From NCBI GenBank assembly GCA_001414345.1, contig LLCB01000209.1:43741-107740 (forward strand): a DNA stretch of 64,000 nucleotides, given 5' to 3'. Below the pieces are notes generated by a model. It saw only the letters and a list, made by a program, of their open reading frames with translations. It was not told the origin of the DNA and did not search any database. Positions 1 through 9,075 of this stretch are shown in pieces. Positions within the stretch are counted from its first letter, which is position 1. Each line of letters starts with the position of its first letter. This stretch comes from Hymenoscyphus infarciens. Lineage: Eukaryota; Ascomycota; Leotiomycetes; Helotiales; Helotiaceae. The position numbers and the translations under genes were made by a program.

Positions 1-1168
1 ACGCATTCGGACTTGATGGGTAAAGGGGGGAGATACTCTGAGTTGGTGAATCTTCAGAGTTTGGGGAAGACGAATGCTTAGATGTTTCTAAATTCTTGGG
101 GGGGGGGGAGAGTTGATTCTCTTCGCCGCTCGATATTTTCTTTTCTTTTCATCTTTCTTGTTTGTTCTTTAGCTTTTTAGCTTGTCTGATTTCATTTTCG
201 GTTTGGTACGGGTGCATGGCGATGGCGCAGGCGTTTCTTGGGGGCTATGGGAAATAGTCATGTTTCCCACAGGGGCGTCTGAGAAACTAAACACTTCATA
301 CCTACAGTACGGTGGTGTACTACTTCACATTGTAGCTCTTCTTTTTTCTTTATTTTGCTTTAGATAAAAATGGGATTGTGTTGGAGCTGGATTCGATTTC
401 TAGGTCGGATTTTCTTCCTTTGTTGTTGAGTTGGGGGAGGAGAGTTAAGATGGGGAAAAGCGAAAAATGGGGATAGATGGAGAGGTAGATAGATAGGAGT
501 CTAGACTCTCTATGATATATACATATAATAGTTCTTCTCTGTTTGTGGGAATGAAACCTCGGCTTTTTTGTTGTTGGGTGAGTGTGAGGTGAGCGTGAGG
601 TGATGGAAGATACTTGTTGACTACTAGATGCTGACCGTGGGGTTCTGTGAACCTATTGGGAGTCCGGGGTGGGAGGGGGAAGTGGTTATCTTACTCGTAG
701 GTACAGGGCTCGTTGGCTACACGGCCTAATCATTCACAAACGACGACTCGAAAGTCTTATCGACTAGGTATAATTGAGTCTTGGATATCCTTTCATCACC
801 GAACCAAGAGTTCAAGTAATCATCGGTTGGGGCTGCCACTCCTCCCAAATAAATTTGCAGCTGTCGCTTAGGCATACTGAGCGAAGGGAACTGACCAGCG
901 TTTGTATTGGTCGCAGAAGTGTTTACATCATATATACCAATGATACTCAAGTCGACATGTTTGTGAATCAGAAAATATGGCGTCCTTGTTATTGTCTCGA
1001 GGTAGAATGCCAACATTCACGGCTTTGTTCCAACAGCTGCGTCACATCGTATCTCTGTACTTATTTCACCACTTGTCATACCCTCATGACGAAAACTTCA
1101 TCTTCAAACAATTTACGCAACATCTTTACATTTTGTTTCAAGAAACAGAAATACAAACTATTAGCACC
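1..1168. other. Intergenic DNA upstream of the HET gene
   Basis: No open frame here looks like a conserved protein. The stretch holds a run of 11 G at 98-108, T/C-rich tracts and short frames that I read as chance. It probably includes the promoter and 5' leader of the HET gene downstream, and the edge of an unseen gene beyond the window's left end cannot be excluded. Confidence 0.5.
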
Positions 1169-3457
1169 ATGTCGAATAACATTTATAAGTACGAGGAGCT
1201 GACGCACCCGGAAAATGATTTCAGACTCGTTACCCTCCTTCCTGGACACGACGAGGAGGATATCAAGATTGAAATTAAGCACGATACCTTGGATGAAAAT
1301 CCGCGCCCAGATCGAAAGGACCTACACTTAAAGCATGCTCGAGCCAATCTCCCAAGTAGCTGCGAAGCTTATGAAACATTCGAGGGACGAATCATCTACA
1401 TCGAAAAAGAGGCGAATGGAAGGATGTCCACCTCGTGGCAGCAGCCTGATCTTGATCTTCCTCCAATACCAATGGTGGATGTCAAAAGGATAGGCGAAGA
1501 GGAAGTTTCAGGTCCAGGGGCTCACTATGAAGCGCTCTCGTATGCTTGGGATGTGAAGGATACTTCAGTCTTTCCGAATGGCCTCCTTTCCGAAAGCTCG
1601 GGGAAGGATATGGTAGAAGTCCAAGCTGTGGTATCAAGAAACCCTCTTCGATACGCTACACTCCCCATGCGACGGAGTCTTGAAAGTGCCTTGCGGCACC
1701 TGAGACTCAAAGACACGAAAAGAGTACTCTGGGCTGACGGCATCTGTATCAATCAAGGAGATATCGCTGAAAAAGACGTCCAAGTGCCTCGTATAGGAAA
1801 CATATTCAATAAAGCAGAGCGAGCCATCGTGTGGCTGGGACCTTCGACAGCGGACAGTCAGCTTGCAATGCGAACGCTCGGTTATCTTGGAAGACAAGTT
1901 GTGTCAACAACTGATCGTCGTCGTTTCCCTGCTCCAGAAGCTACTCAAAAGACATGGTTTGACTCTTCAATTCAACTCCCATTCGACGACAAAACATGGA
2001 AGGCCGTCAGCAACCTCCTTCAACGCCAGTGGTTCACAAGTCTATGGGTTGTCCAAGAATTCCATCTAGCTCGCGGGGGCTTGTTCTTATGCGGCGAGGA
2101 CGAACTCGACTGGAATCTTTTCCGCTACGCTATCCTCGCGCTTTGGTACAACAAAGCAGCAGCCTGGAACTTCCCACCAGAGATGAGATCAATAGGAAAC
2201 ATGGTGGAAGTCCTTCCAGACAAACACCCAATCTCAGACTTACTCTACCAAGTGTATGCCAGAAAGTGCAAATGTCCTCAACATCGAATTGTTGGCCTCC
2301 ACGCACTGTTCCCGCAAAAATTCTGGAACTTGCTAGCGACGAGATCTCAGGACATTTACCGAGTGATGACCGCAAAGCACATCGACTACGTTCAACGCCT
2401 GGAAATGCTACGGCTTTGTCACGGGGACAGGACACAGGGAGCGGATAGTCCCTCTTGGGTTCCTGATTTGTGTTCCAAGTTGAAGATTTCACGGAGAATG
2501 GATTGGCAATTCGCAGCTGGATATTCTCGCTGTGAAGTATCCTTCGACAAGGATTTAAACAAAATGACGGCCACGGGTATGCAATGTGCAACTATCGCAC
2601 ACGTCCATGAGCCACTACCAGAAGGTGCAGATATACTTGAAAGCTTGGAGTTGGTACGGAAGTGGGAACCCAGGGATCTGGAAACAGGAACGTACCCTGG
2701 TGGAGGAAGTGTCCGTGATGCATACGCCAGAACACTCACTGGCAATGCTCTCAATGACAGGTTTCCGCAACGTGACAGCGCTGGATCTTTCAATGAATGG
2801 AACGCCCAAGACTCGCCAACAGCACTCTTTGGTGAAAAAGCGAAGACACCACTTTCGGCTGATTTGAAACCAACACCAATGGAGATATTGGCTCTTTCCT
2901 TGTTGCCAGGTCGCGCGTTTGTGAGAACAAAAGAGGGCTACTTCGGTCTAGCACCAAGTGTTGCTCGTAAAGGTAAAATTTCCTGGTGTTCTTCTGTTAG
3001 TCGAAGTCAACTAATCCTAATATTTGCAGGCGACATCATCGCCGTGTTTCTCGGCTGCGAAACCCCCATTCTTCTCCGTCCCCTCCCCGGCAATGAATTC
3101 CATGTCCTAGGCGAATGTCTAATCCTTGGTCTCAACGATGCAAACGCCCTTCTCGAACCCCTCCCTTCACCCTGGAAAGCTCAAGTATTAAGTGATGAAA
3201 CTGGTCTTTTTACCAATCTTCAATTCTTGAATTCCGAGACTGGAATAAGGAGTGATGAAGATCCGAGACTTGGTCCCTTGCCGGAGGGGTGGGAAGTTGT
3301 TGAGCGTGGGGAGAGGACAAATGAAGATCCACGGGTTTTCAAGAGGTTCAGGGGTATGGTGAAGGGGAAGGTTCGGGTTGTTAATTGGGATCCGAGGATG
3401 GAACCTGATGTCTTAAGGGGTAAGGGTGTAGAGTTGAAGAGTTTTGTCCTGGTTTGA
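1169..3457 (+). CDS. HET-domain (heterokaryon incompatibility) protein
   Basis: Exons 1169-2972 and 3030-3457 give about 743 residues. The N-terminus carries the leader seen before many HET domains (ENDFRLVTLLPG). The HET domain shows YEALSYAWD (residues 120-128), LWADGICINQ (187-196) and AIVWLGP (219-225). The 57-bp intron 2973-3029 (GTAAAA, CTAAT branch, TTTGCAG) has no stop and keeps frame, so a naive reading retains 19 foreign residues. Removing it joins ARKG to DIIAVFLGCETP, the usual HET C-terminal pattern. The tail has two WW-like segments (DPRLGPLPEGWE and NWDPRM) and ends as relatives do. I chose the ATG at 1169 (context CACCATG) over the upstream in-frame ATG at 977, because the protein homology begins there. 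HET proteins trigger cell death on non-self fusion; the partner here is unknown. Balanced codons contrast with the RIP block that follows. Confidence 0.9.
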   Translation: MSNNIYKYEELTHPENDFRLVTLLPGHDEEDIKIEIKHDTLDENPRPDRKDLHLKHARANLPSSCEAYETFEGRIIYIEKEANGRMSTSWQQPDLDLPPIPMVDVKRIGEEEVSGPGAHYEALSYAWDVKDTSVFPNGLLSESSGKDMVEVQAVVSRNPLRYATLPMRRSLESALRHLRLKDTKRVLWADGICINQGDIAEKDVQVPRIGNIFNKAERAIVWLGPSTADSQLAMRTLGYLGRQVVSTTDRRRFPAPEATQKTWFDSSIQLPFDDKTWKAVSNLLQRQWFTSLWVVQEFHLARGGLFLCGEDELDWNLFRYAILALWYNKAAAWNFPPEMRSIGNMVEVLPDKHPISDLLYQVYARKCKCPQHRIVGLHALFPQKFWNLLATRSQDIYRVMTAKHIDYVQRLEMLRLCHGDRTQGADSPSWVPDLCSKLKISRRMDWQFAAGYSRCEVSFDKDLNKMTATGMQCATIAHVHEPLPEGADILESLELVRKWEPRDLETGTYPGGGSVRDAYARTLTGNALNDRFPQRDSAGSFNEWNAQDSPTALFGEKAKTPLSADLKPTPMEILALSLLPGRAFVRTKEGYFGLAPSVARKGKISWCSSVSRSQLILIFAGDIIAVFLGCETPILLRPLPGNEFHVLGECLILGLNDANALLEPLPSPWKAQVLSDETGLFTNLQFLNSETGIRSDEDPRLGPLPEGWEVVERGERTNEDPRVFKRFRGMVKGKVRVVNWDPRMEPDVLRGKGVELKSFVLV
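2973..3029 (+). other. In-frame, stop-free 57-bp intron in the HET gene
   Basis: Donor GTAAAA, branch-like CAACTAATC and acceptor TTTGCAG. The length is a multiple of three with no stop, so it is invisible to frame-based gene calling. Excision restores the conserved G-D-I/L-I-A-V segment of HET proteins. Confidence 0.85.
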
Positions 3458-4350
3458 TGAGGATGTTTAGAGTTTTTAGTGGTGGCTTTAGGCGTTTTCC
3501 TTTTTCTTGTGGCTTTCACCTCTATATTGAATGTACGATAGTTTTAAGGTTGCAGATTTATTGCTTTTCGTCATATACACGTATTTAAGGTTATTTTGAG
3601 AATTTCTATATTTGCTAGCTAGCTTTAACAATCTTACTCTATATTCTCTTATATATCTTTCTAAGCGGATCTCTAAGTATCTTACTAATATAATAGTAAA
3701 AAAAGGTAAGTACTAGTAGTAGTTACCTTAAGTAAGATTACTAAATTAATTAAAAGAAGCGACTATAAATATAAAAAAGAAAAAGTTTAAAAAGTAATAT
3801 ATAAAAGACTATAAATAGTATAAATAGTAAAGTAATATAGTTATACTAGAGAGAATATTACTTATTAAATATAGATATCTTCTAAAAGCTACTAAGCTAA
3901 GAGAGAGAGAGAGCTTTATCTATTAAAAAGCGTTTATTTAAGAGCTATTACTTCTAATAGCTTAAGATAAAATACCTTTTAAAAGTATTTCAAGTCTATC
4001 TCTTAAGTACTTAAATATTCGTATCTAATATACTATTATCTAAAGTATATTATATAGCTCTATAGTAAGAACTATGTCTTAAGTATAATATATTATTATT
4101 AAAGTTATTTATTTAAAGAGAGTATTCTAATAAAAGAGTAGTATTATAAAAGATTAAGAATTAAGAGTAAATAGCGCTTAAAATACTACTATAAGATATA
4201 TAAGTAGCTCTATACTTAATACTAATATCTCTACTCTTATATACTTAGAGTTTAATTTACTTAATTATAAAAATACTATAATTATATATTTATCTTTCTA
4301 ATAAAATAACGTCTTAATATTAGAAACGTATATATATAAATGGATTGCGC
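3458..4350. other. AT-rich, RIP-degraded intergenic DNA
   Basis: From about 3,590 the composition switches to TA-rich sequence with stops in all frames. No gene or recognisable element end is visible before the inverted repeat at 4351. Confidence 0.7.
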
Positions 4351-5023
4351 TATTCTGTCCCAACGCTAGCAGGGGTCCCTGGTGTGCTAAGAGCGCCACC
4401 ACGTGACTCGCCCCCTTATCCTCCTATTCACTCTGCTAGAAGCATTTTACTCTTTTCTCTGGGGGGCTAGCCCCCCCGGTCCCCCTAGTGGGAGGGACAC
4501 CCTCCTACACCTACCTGTTAGGAGTAAGCGTATTCTATTTATATATAAGAGTGAATTCGAGCTTTTTTACCTTATTAGTTAAGTCGGAAGCTAGAGAACG
4601 TAGAGGAAGAGGTAGAAGTCGATAAACAGATTACTATAGACCTTAGTATAACGTTTCATAAAAATTAGTAAGAGAGTATACTAGTACCTAGTGTAAATAG
4701 AAGGTAAAGAGAAAGCGCTAGCTTAATTAGGCTCTCCTTAGATTTAAGCTTTTTAAGCGCTTTATTTAATAGTACGTAGTTTATCGATTTATTATTATAA
4801 GCTTTTGTTATTGTTACGAGCTTTTGTTATTATTGCGAGCTTTTGTTGTTATTACGAGCTTTTGTTAGTATTGCTTTGTTTATTATTTATATCTGATTTT
4901 ACGTATAAAGCTAAACCTTTTTAGGAAGGCGGTGGCGATTGTTTTCTAGTAAGAGTGAATATGTTGAAATTTCGCTAATTTTCTACGCTAGTAAGGGTAC
5001 CATGCTAGCGTTGGGACAGAATA
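4351..5023. mobile_element. 673-bp TA-flanked inverted-repeat element (Tc1/mariner-like MITE)
   Basis: The left end TATTCTGTCCCAACGCTAGC and the right end (reverse complement TATTCTGTCCCAACGCTAGC, ending at 5023) match perfectly over 20 bp, with a looser match further in. TA at both tips is what a Tc1/mariner-class insertion leaves. No transposase frame fits inside, so it is non-autonomous. The first ~170 bp are GC-rich and carry a GGGGGGCTAGCCCCCCC palindrome near 4460. The rest is AT-rich and holds a 19-bp tandem repeat. Its right end abuts the next inverted-repeat element directly. Confidence 0.7.
4799..4880. repeat. 19-bp minisatellite, about four copies
   Basis: Successive copies of a GAGCTTTTGTTATTATTGC-like unit with transition differences, inside the 673-bp inverted-repeat element. 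Confidence 0.75.
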
Positions 5024-5224
5024 GTGTTTCCCATATAAATATGGAAAGGGTTTATAGTGAATTGAGGAATCAGCTTATTAAGCAAGGAGGAGGTATATAT
5101 ATATATGCCTCCTCTCGTGCCGAGTAACCTCTATTCTACTAACAACACTTCCTGTCGCTTTTAACGTCTTATTCAGTATTGAGCTCTTTTTTAACCTAAC
5201 AACACTCTCATCTATCCATCGAGG

Positions 5225-5401
5225 ATGCCTCCGAAGCGCAGTAAACAAGTCGCTCGTAAGAGCGTTGTTACCAAGGCTGGTAACAGAGCCGCTGAGGCGC
5301 TCCGAGCTCAACTAGCAGAAGACGATAATATCGAAGACGATGAGCGCGATACTCTATATTTAACTAAATTAGAATTCTTATATATAACCTTTATAGTATA
5401 A
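5225..5401 (+). pseudogene. N-terminal relic of a transposon-encoded basic protein
   Basis: An ATG in good context (ATCGAGGATG) opens a frame beginning MPPKRSKQVARKSVV, followed by an acidic patch (EDDNIEDDERD). It lies just inside the left arm of the inverted-repeat element. The composition turns from balanced to extreme AT at about 5350 and a stop follows, so only the first ~45 residues look original. The basic start resembles transposon gag or DNA-binding N-termini, but I do not recognise a family. Confidence 0.4.
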
Positions 5402-5908
5402 AAGAATCTTATAAAAGCTAGCTTTATAGTATTTTAAAGTTAAAGCTATAAATCTATTCTAGCTATAGAATCTAAGACTTATATTATAAAAAACTTTTAA
5501 GTACTAGATAGACTATTTATATACTTAATATACCTAGTATATCTAGTATACTTAAGTCTTAAGTATACTATTATACTACTAGTTATAATAGAGATACTAG
5601 CTAGTATACTTTATACTAAGTATACTAGATATATTTAATATACTAAGTATACTAGAAGTACTAGAAATATTAAAAATTATTATATTTATACTATTTATAT
5701 ATTTCTATCTATTTATCTACTTATATATCTCCTATCTACTTATCTATATACTCTACTTATATAAGAGATATCTTATAAAGTAAACTTTAGCTTAATCGCT
5801 TAATTTATCGCTTACTTTTTTTTATTCTATTATAGTTTCGTAGAGCTAGTAAATAGTATATAAAGAGATAGAAGGCTAGTTATATAATCGTATAATCCCG
5901 AGACTCGG

Positions 5909-6069
5909 TGTAATAATAAGATAGGAGTAGAGTAGAGAAGTAGTCTATTCGTAGTTATTAACGCGAAAACTAAAGATAAAGAGCGAAGACAGCTCTGAAC
6001 GATGCTAATATATAGGATTCTGCTAGGCGGTGAGGAGTCACGTGACAGGTCTAGTCTAAAACCGTCACA
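5909..6069. repeat. Left 161-bp LTR of the mini-element
   Basis: Starts TGTAATAATAAG and ends CCGTCACA. Less mutated than its partner at 7280-7440. Confidence 0.8.
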
Positions 6070-6181
6070 TTTCTCTCTCTTTAGTAGAGCTCGCTCTCGA
6101 GCTCTATAGAAACCCGTGTACTTGTCTATCTATATATCTGCTAGTCCTAGTCTATACTCTTTCTTCTACTAAGGTAGCTGT

Positions 6182-6245
6182 GAGATACTAGCTCTATAAG
6201 AGTAGTGAGATACTAGCTCTATAAGAGTAGTAAGATACTAGCTAT
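6182..6245. repeat. 25-bp tandem repeat, about 2.5 copies
   Basis: GAGATACTAGCTCTATAAGA followed by GTAGT is repeated twice and then broken. It lies inside the LTR mini-element. Confidence 0.7.
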
Positions 6246-6721
6246 ACGCCGAGTTGCCTAAAATTCTCTATGTTCGCTCTTTAATACTAATCTATATAAT
6301 CTACTAAGTAACTAGTATATACTTCTACGATTTTGTCGATTACTAAAGTATAAGCTTTAAGAGCTTTTATAATATTAAGAGGAGAAGGAGAAGGCTTTGA
6401 GAGTTATTAGAAAATAATATAGCTAAAAGTAAGAAGGTCTACTTAAACAGGCTTCTCTTATTAAGGCGTAGAGGGGCTTCTTCTTATTAGTAGGAGGCTT
6501 AGATTAACTAATAATAAGCTAGATAAGCTATCTTATTAAAGCGTCGATTACGTAAGCGTATTAATATTTCTTCTTAATAAGAGAGCTAAATTTATATGCC
6601 TAGCGTATAATGTTAGAGTCTATTGTCGGAGTAGTTAGATACTAGCTATTTAAAGAGAGAGGGGGAGGATCTAAAGATACTAGAGAGAGAGGATCCGAAG
6701 ATACTAGATAAGAGGCTGTAG

Positions 6722-6935
6722 CTTAGTGTCGATTTAGAGGTTGCTGGCGAGGGGTCTAGGAAGCTGTTTTTAAAAGGGTTTGTAGAGTTAGTAGTAGAGA
6801 GGCTAGAATAGAAGTCCATAGACGCTAGAGGGAGGTCTTAAGCTAGGTATCGATTTAAGAGTCGCTAGCGAGAGGTCTAGGAAGCCGTTTTTAAAAGGGT
6901 TTATAGAGTCGGCGGTAGAGAGGCTAGAATAGAAG
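6722..6935. repeat. Two ~94-bp tandem copies, 120-bp spacing
   Basis: 6722-6814 and 6842-6935 share the block GTCTAGGAAG and the block TTTTTAAAAGGGTTT, then GAGAGGCTAGAATAGAAGT, with RIP-type transitions between copies. Confidence 0.75.
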
Positions 6936-6997
6936 TGAGGTTAAGAAGCCTAATATATTTTAAATCCTTTATAAGATAAGAAAGGTAACCTTTAGTT

Positions 6998-7271
6998 TGT
7001 GACGGCATGCCGTCCTGTATAGCCGAGATTACATGGCATATGCCGTGTTTCGGTAGTTGTTGTTTTGTTTTAGGAAGGTTACGTACGTCCGGGCTTTCGG
7101 ACGTACTTCGTAGGTTCGGGCTTTTGTATTAGCCGATATATGTCGTTATTCGGTTCCGTACCTCTTATATATTAGCATCGTTTAGAGCTGTCTTCGCTCT
7201 TTACCTTTAGTTTTCGCGTTAATAACCACGAATAGACTACTTCTCTACTCTACTCCTGCCTTGTTGTTATA
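6998..7271 (-). repeat. 274-bp solo LTR, TSD TAGTT
   Basis: Runs from TGTGACGGCATGCC to GTTGTTATA and is flanked by TAGTT at 6993-6997 and 7272-7276. Read on the minus strand, its first ~110 bp match the start of the 161-bp LTRs around it, and both families end CCGTCACA. It is therefore a related LTR inserted in the opposite direction, then reduced to a solo LTR. It keeps a balanced composition, unlike its surroundings. The strand is given by similarity to the 161-bp LTR. Confidence 0.75.
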
Positions 7272-7279
7272 TAGTTTAA

Positions 7280-7440
7280 TATAATAATAAGGTAGAAGTA
7301 GAGTAGAGAAGTAGTCTATTCGTAGTTATTAACACGAAAACTAAAGGTAAAGAGCAAAGATAGCTCTAAACGATGCTAATATATAGGATTCTGCTAGGCG
7401 ATAAGGAGTTATATAACAGGTCTAGTCTAAAACCGTTATA
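7280..7440. repeat. Right 161-bp LTR of the mini-element
   Basis: Homologous to 5909-6069 with more G-to-A and C-to-T changes. Followed by the CTCGG duplication. Confidence 0.8.
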
Positions 7441-7578
7441 CTCGGAGATCGTATCGAACTTAGTATTACTTATATCGGAGTTAGATAGCGAGTCGGCTTT
7501 AATATCTCTAGTATTGAGAGCTAGATAGCGAGTCGGTATTAGCGCTAAGTATACTAGTAGCTGCTTTAGCGCTACGTG

Positions 7579-7631
7579 CTAGTATAGCTAGTATAGCTAG
7601 CATAGCTAGTATAGCTAGCATAGCTAGTATA
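7579..7631. repeat. 10-bp tandem repeat
   Basis: About five copies of TAGCTAGTA/TAGCTAGCA units, each palindromic at CTAG or GCTAGC. Confidence 0.75.
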
Positions 7632-8785
7632 ACGCTAATCCGCTAGTATCTAAAAGCTTTTCGTATTATAGCTTCTAGCGTTTAAGAGATAATTTAGTAT
7701 AATTAGATTAATAATAAAAGCTCTACTTTCTTCTTCTTACTTAAGCTTTATATTAATTAAATATCTACTTTAATCTACTATAAAAGTAAGAACTTAAATA
7801 GCTTAGAACTTATATTATATTTAACGTATATTAAGAGAATTATAGAAAAGCTACTTTATATAAAGTCTACTTTTAAAAGTCTTTAATTAACTATTTTATA
7901 TAATTTTCTTAAAACCTGTTTATAAAGTATAACTATCGTCGCTAGCTATAGTTAGTAGAGTCTCTTTACTTAGAAGCTCTTAAAAGAGTTTATATATATA
8001 TTCTATATCTCTTCTAAATCTCAAAAGAGAGACTATAATAAAAGAGCTTTATATATATCTTAGATATTCTAACTTTACTTTTTATATATTTAAAGTAATT
8101 AAGAAAGAGATTATTTAATTAAGAGACTACTAGTATAGATACTAATTAGCTATTATTCTATATTAATTATATAAGAGAGTATCTACTAAAATAGTATTTA
8201 CTTCTAGTATATATTCTAATTATATATTAATATTATATTAAGTAGCTAATATCTATTAACGTAAATAGCTCTAAATTAAGTACTATAGAAGATACTTTAT
8301 TTAAAGTAGTAAAACCTCTGTTTTTAGATACTAAATAGAGACTAATATTATATAGACTATTTATTAAGTTATACTACTCTTACTAATTCTTCTAAATTTA
8401 TTAAAATACTAGATATATTATATTATAAGCTAGTATATACTTAGCTTAGTCTCTATCTAAGATAAGAAGTAGTAGATCTAATACTCTAGAATAGAATTAA
8501 ATAAGTTAATTAAATCTTAGAGAAGAATAGAAGTAGAAAGAAGAAGTAATATATTAGAATTTAAGAAGTTTAAATAGTCTTAAGTTAGAAGTAGAATTAG
8601 TAAGGCTTATATAAGAAGGCTAGGTTAATAAAAGAGATAGAGAAAGTTAAAATACTAATTATATTAAAAGTAAAAGAAAGTAGTATTAAAGAATAGAGGT
8701 TACTCGATATAAGAGAGAGAATATATATACTCTCTCTCTACTTATTAAGCGAGAGAGTTCTTAATTCACTAGAAACCTCTTCTAT

Positions 8786-9075
8786 ATATTCTATAACACT
8801 CGAGGAAAATTAGAAGTAACGAGAAATTAAGTTTTTTCTTTGATTAGATATTAATATAGCATTAGAGAAGATGTCCTGTGTCTTGATTACGCTCCTAGAA
8901 CTTAGTCAAAATATATAATATTTATATAATCAGGGCCAAGTTACGAAACCACCCGTGTGGACCCAGAGAAACTCTATATATTCTACGAAGTAGCCCTCAA
9001 TAAATTAGTATACAGACTTCGAAACCTACAAGCGTACAGTCAGTTATACTTGCAGATACATATGTCATAGTGGAC
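8786..9075. other. Intergenic DNA between the transposon nest and the HeLo-like gene
   Basis: Composition returns towards normal. It is likely the 3' flank of the minus-strand HeLo-like gene. No further feature seen. Confidence 0.5.

Larger units (their letters stand above)
5909..7440. mobile_element. 1.53-kb LTR element (TRIM-like), TSD CTCGG
   Basis: Two direct 161-bp LTRs (5909-6069 and 7280-7440) have identical length and differ only by transitions. The left runs TGTAATAATAAG...CCGTCACA, the right TATAATAATAAG...CCGTTATA. The same five bases, CTCGG, flank the element at 5904-5908 and 7441-7445. The 1.2-kb interior has no coding frame. It holds tandem repeats and a solo LTR of a related family inserted in opposite orientation. 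The length fits a terminal-repeat retrotransposon in miniature, or an internally deleted element. Confidence 0.8.
5024..8785. mobile_element. RIP-damaged ~3.76-kb element with long inverted ends, host of nested LTR elements
   Basis: DNA inward from 5024 (starting AGTGTT) is homologous, inverted, to DNA inward from about 8785. The arms share GAGTAACCTCTATTC and TAGTGAATT, and extend at least ~200 bp per side with many C/T and G/A differences. The left arm is nearly unmutated and the right arm strongly RIPed. No convincing target duplication is seen, so this may be one element with long terminal inverted repeats or two inverted remnants. The interior carries an LTR mini-element (5909-7440) and otherwise unreadable AT-rich DNA. 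Confidence 0.55.

Noticed and set aside
977..1168. N-terminal extension of the HET protein from an upstream ATG
   Set aside because: The extra 64 residues have no family similarity, while the ATG at 1169 has good context and directly precedes the conserved leader.
7000..7300. Inverted 110-bp match read as a CRISPR-like or hairpin RNA locus
   Set aside because: LTR ends and two separate target duplications explain it as nested retroelements.
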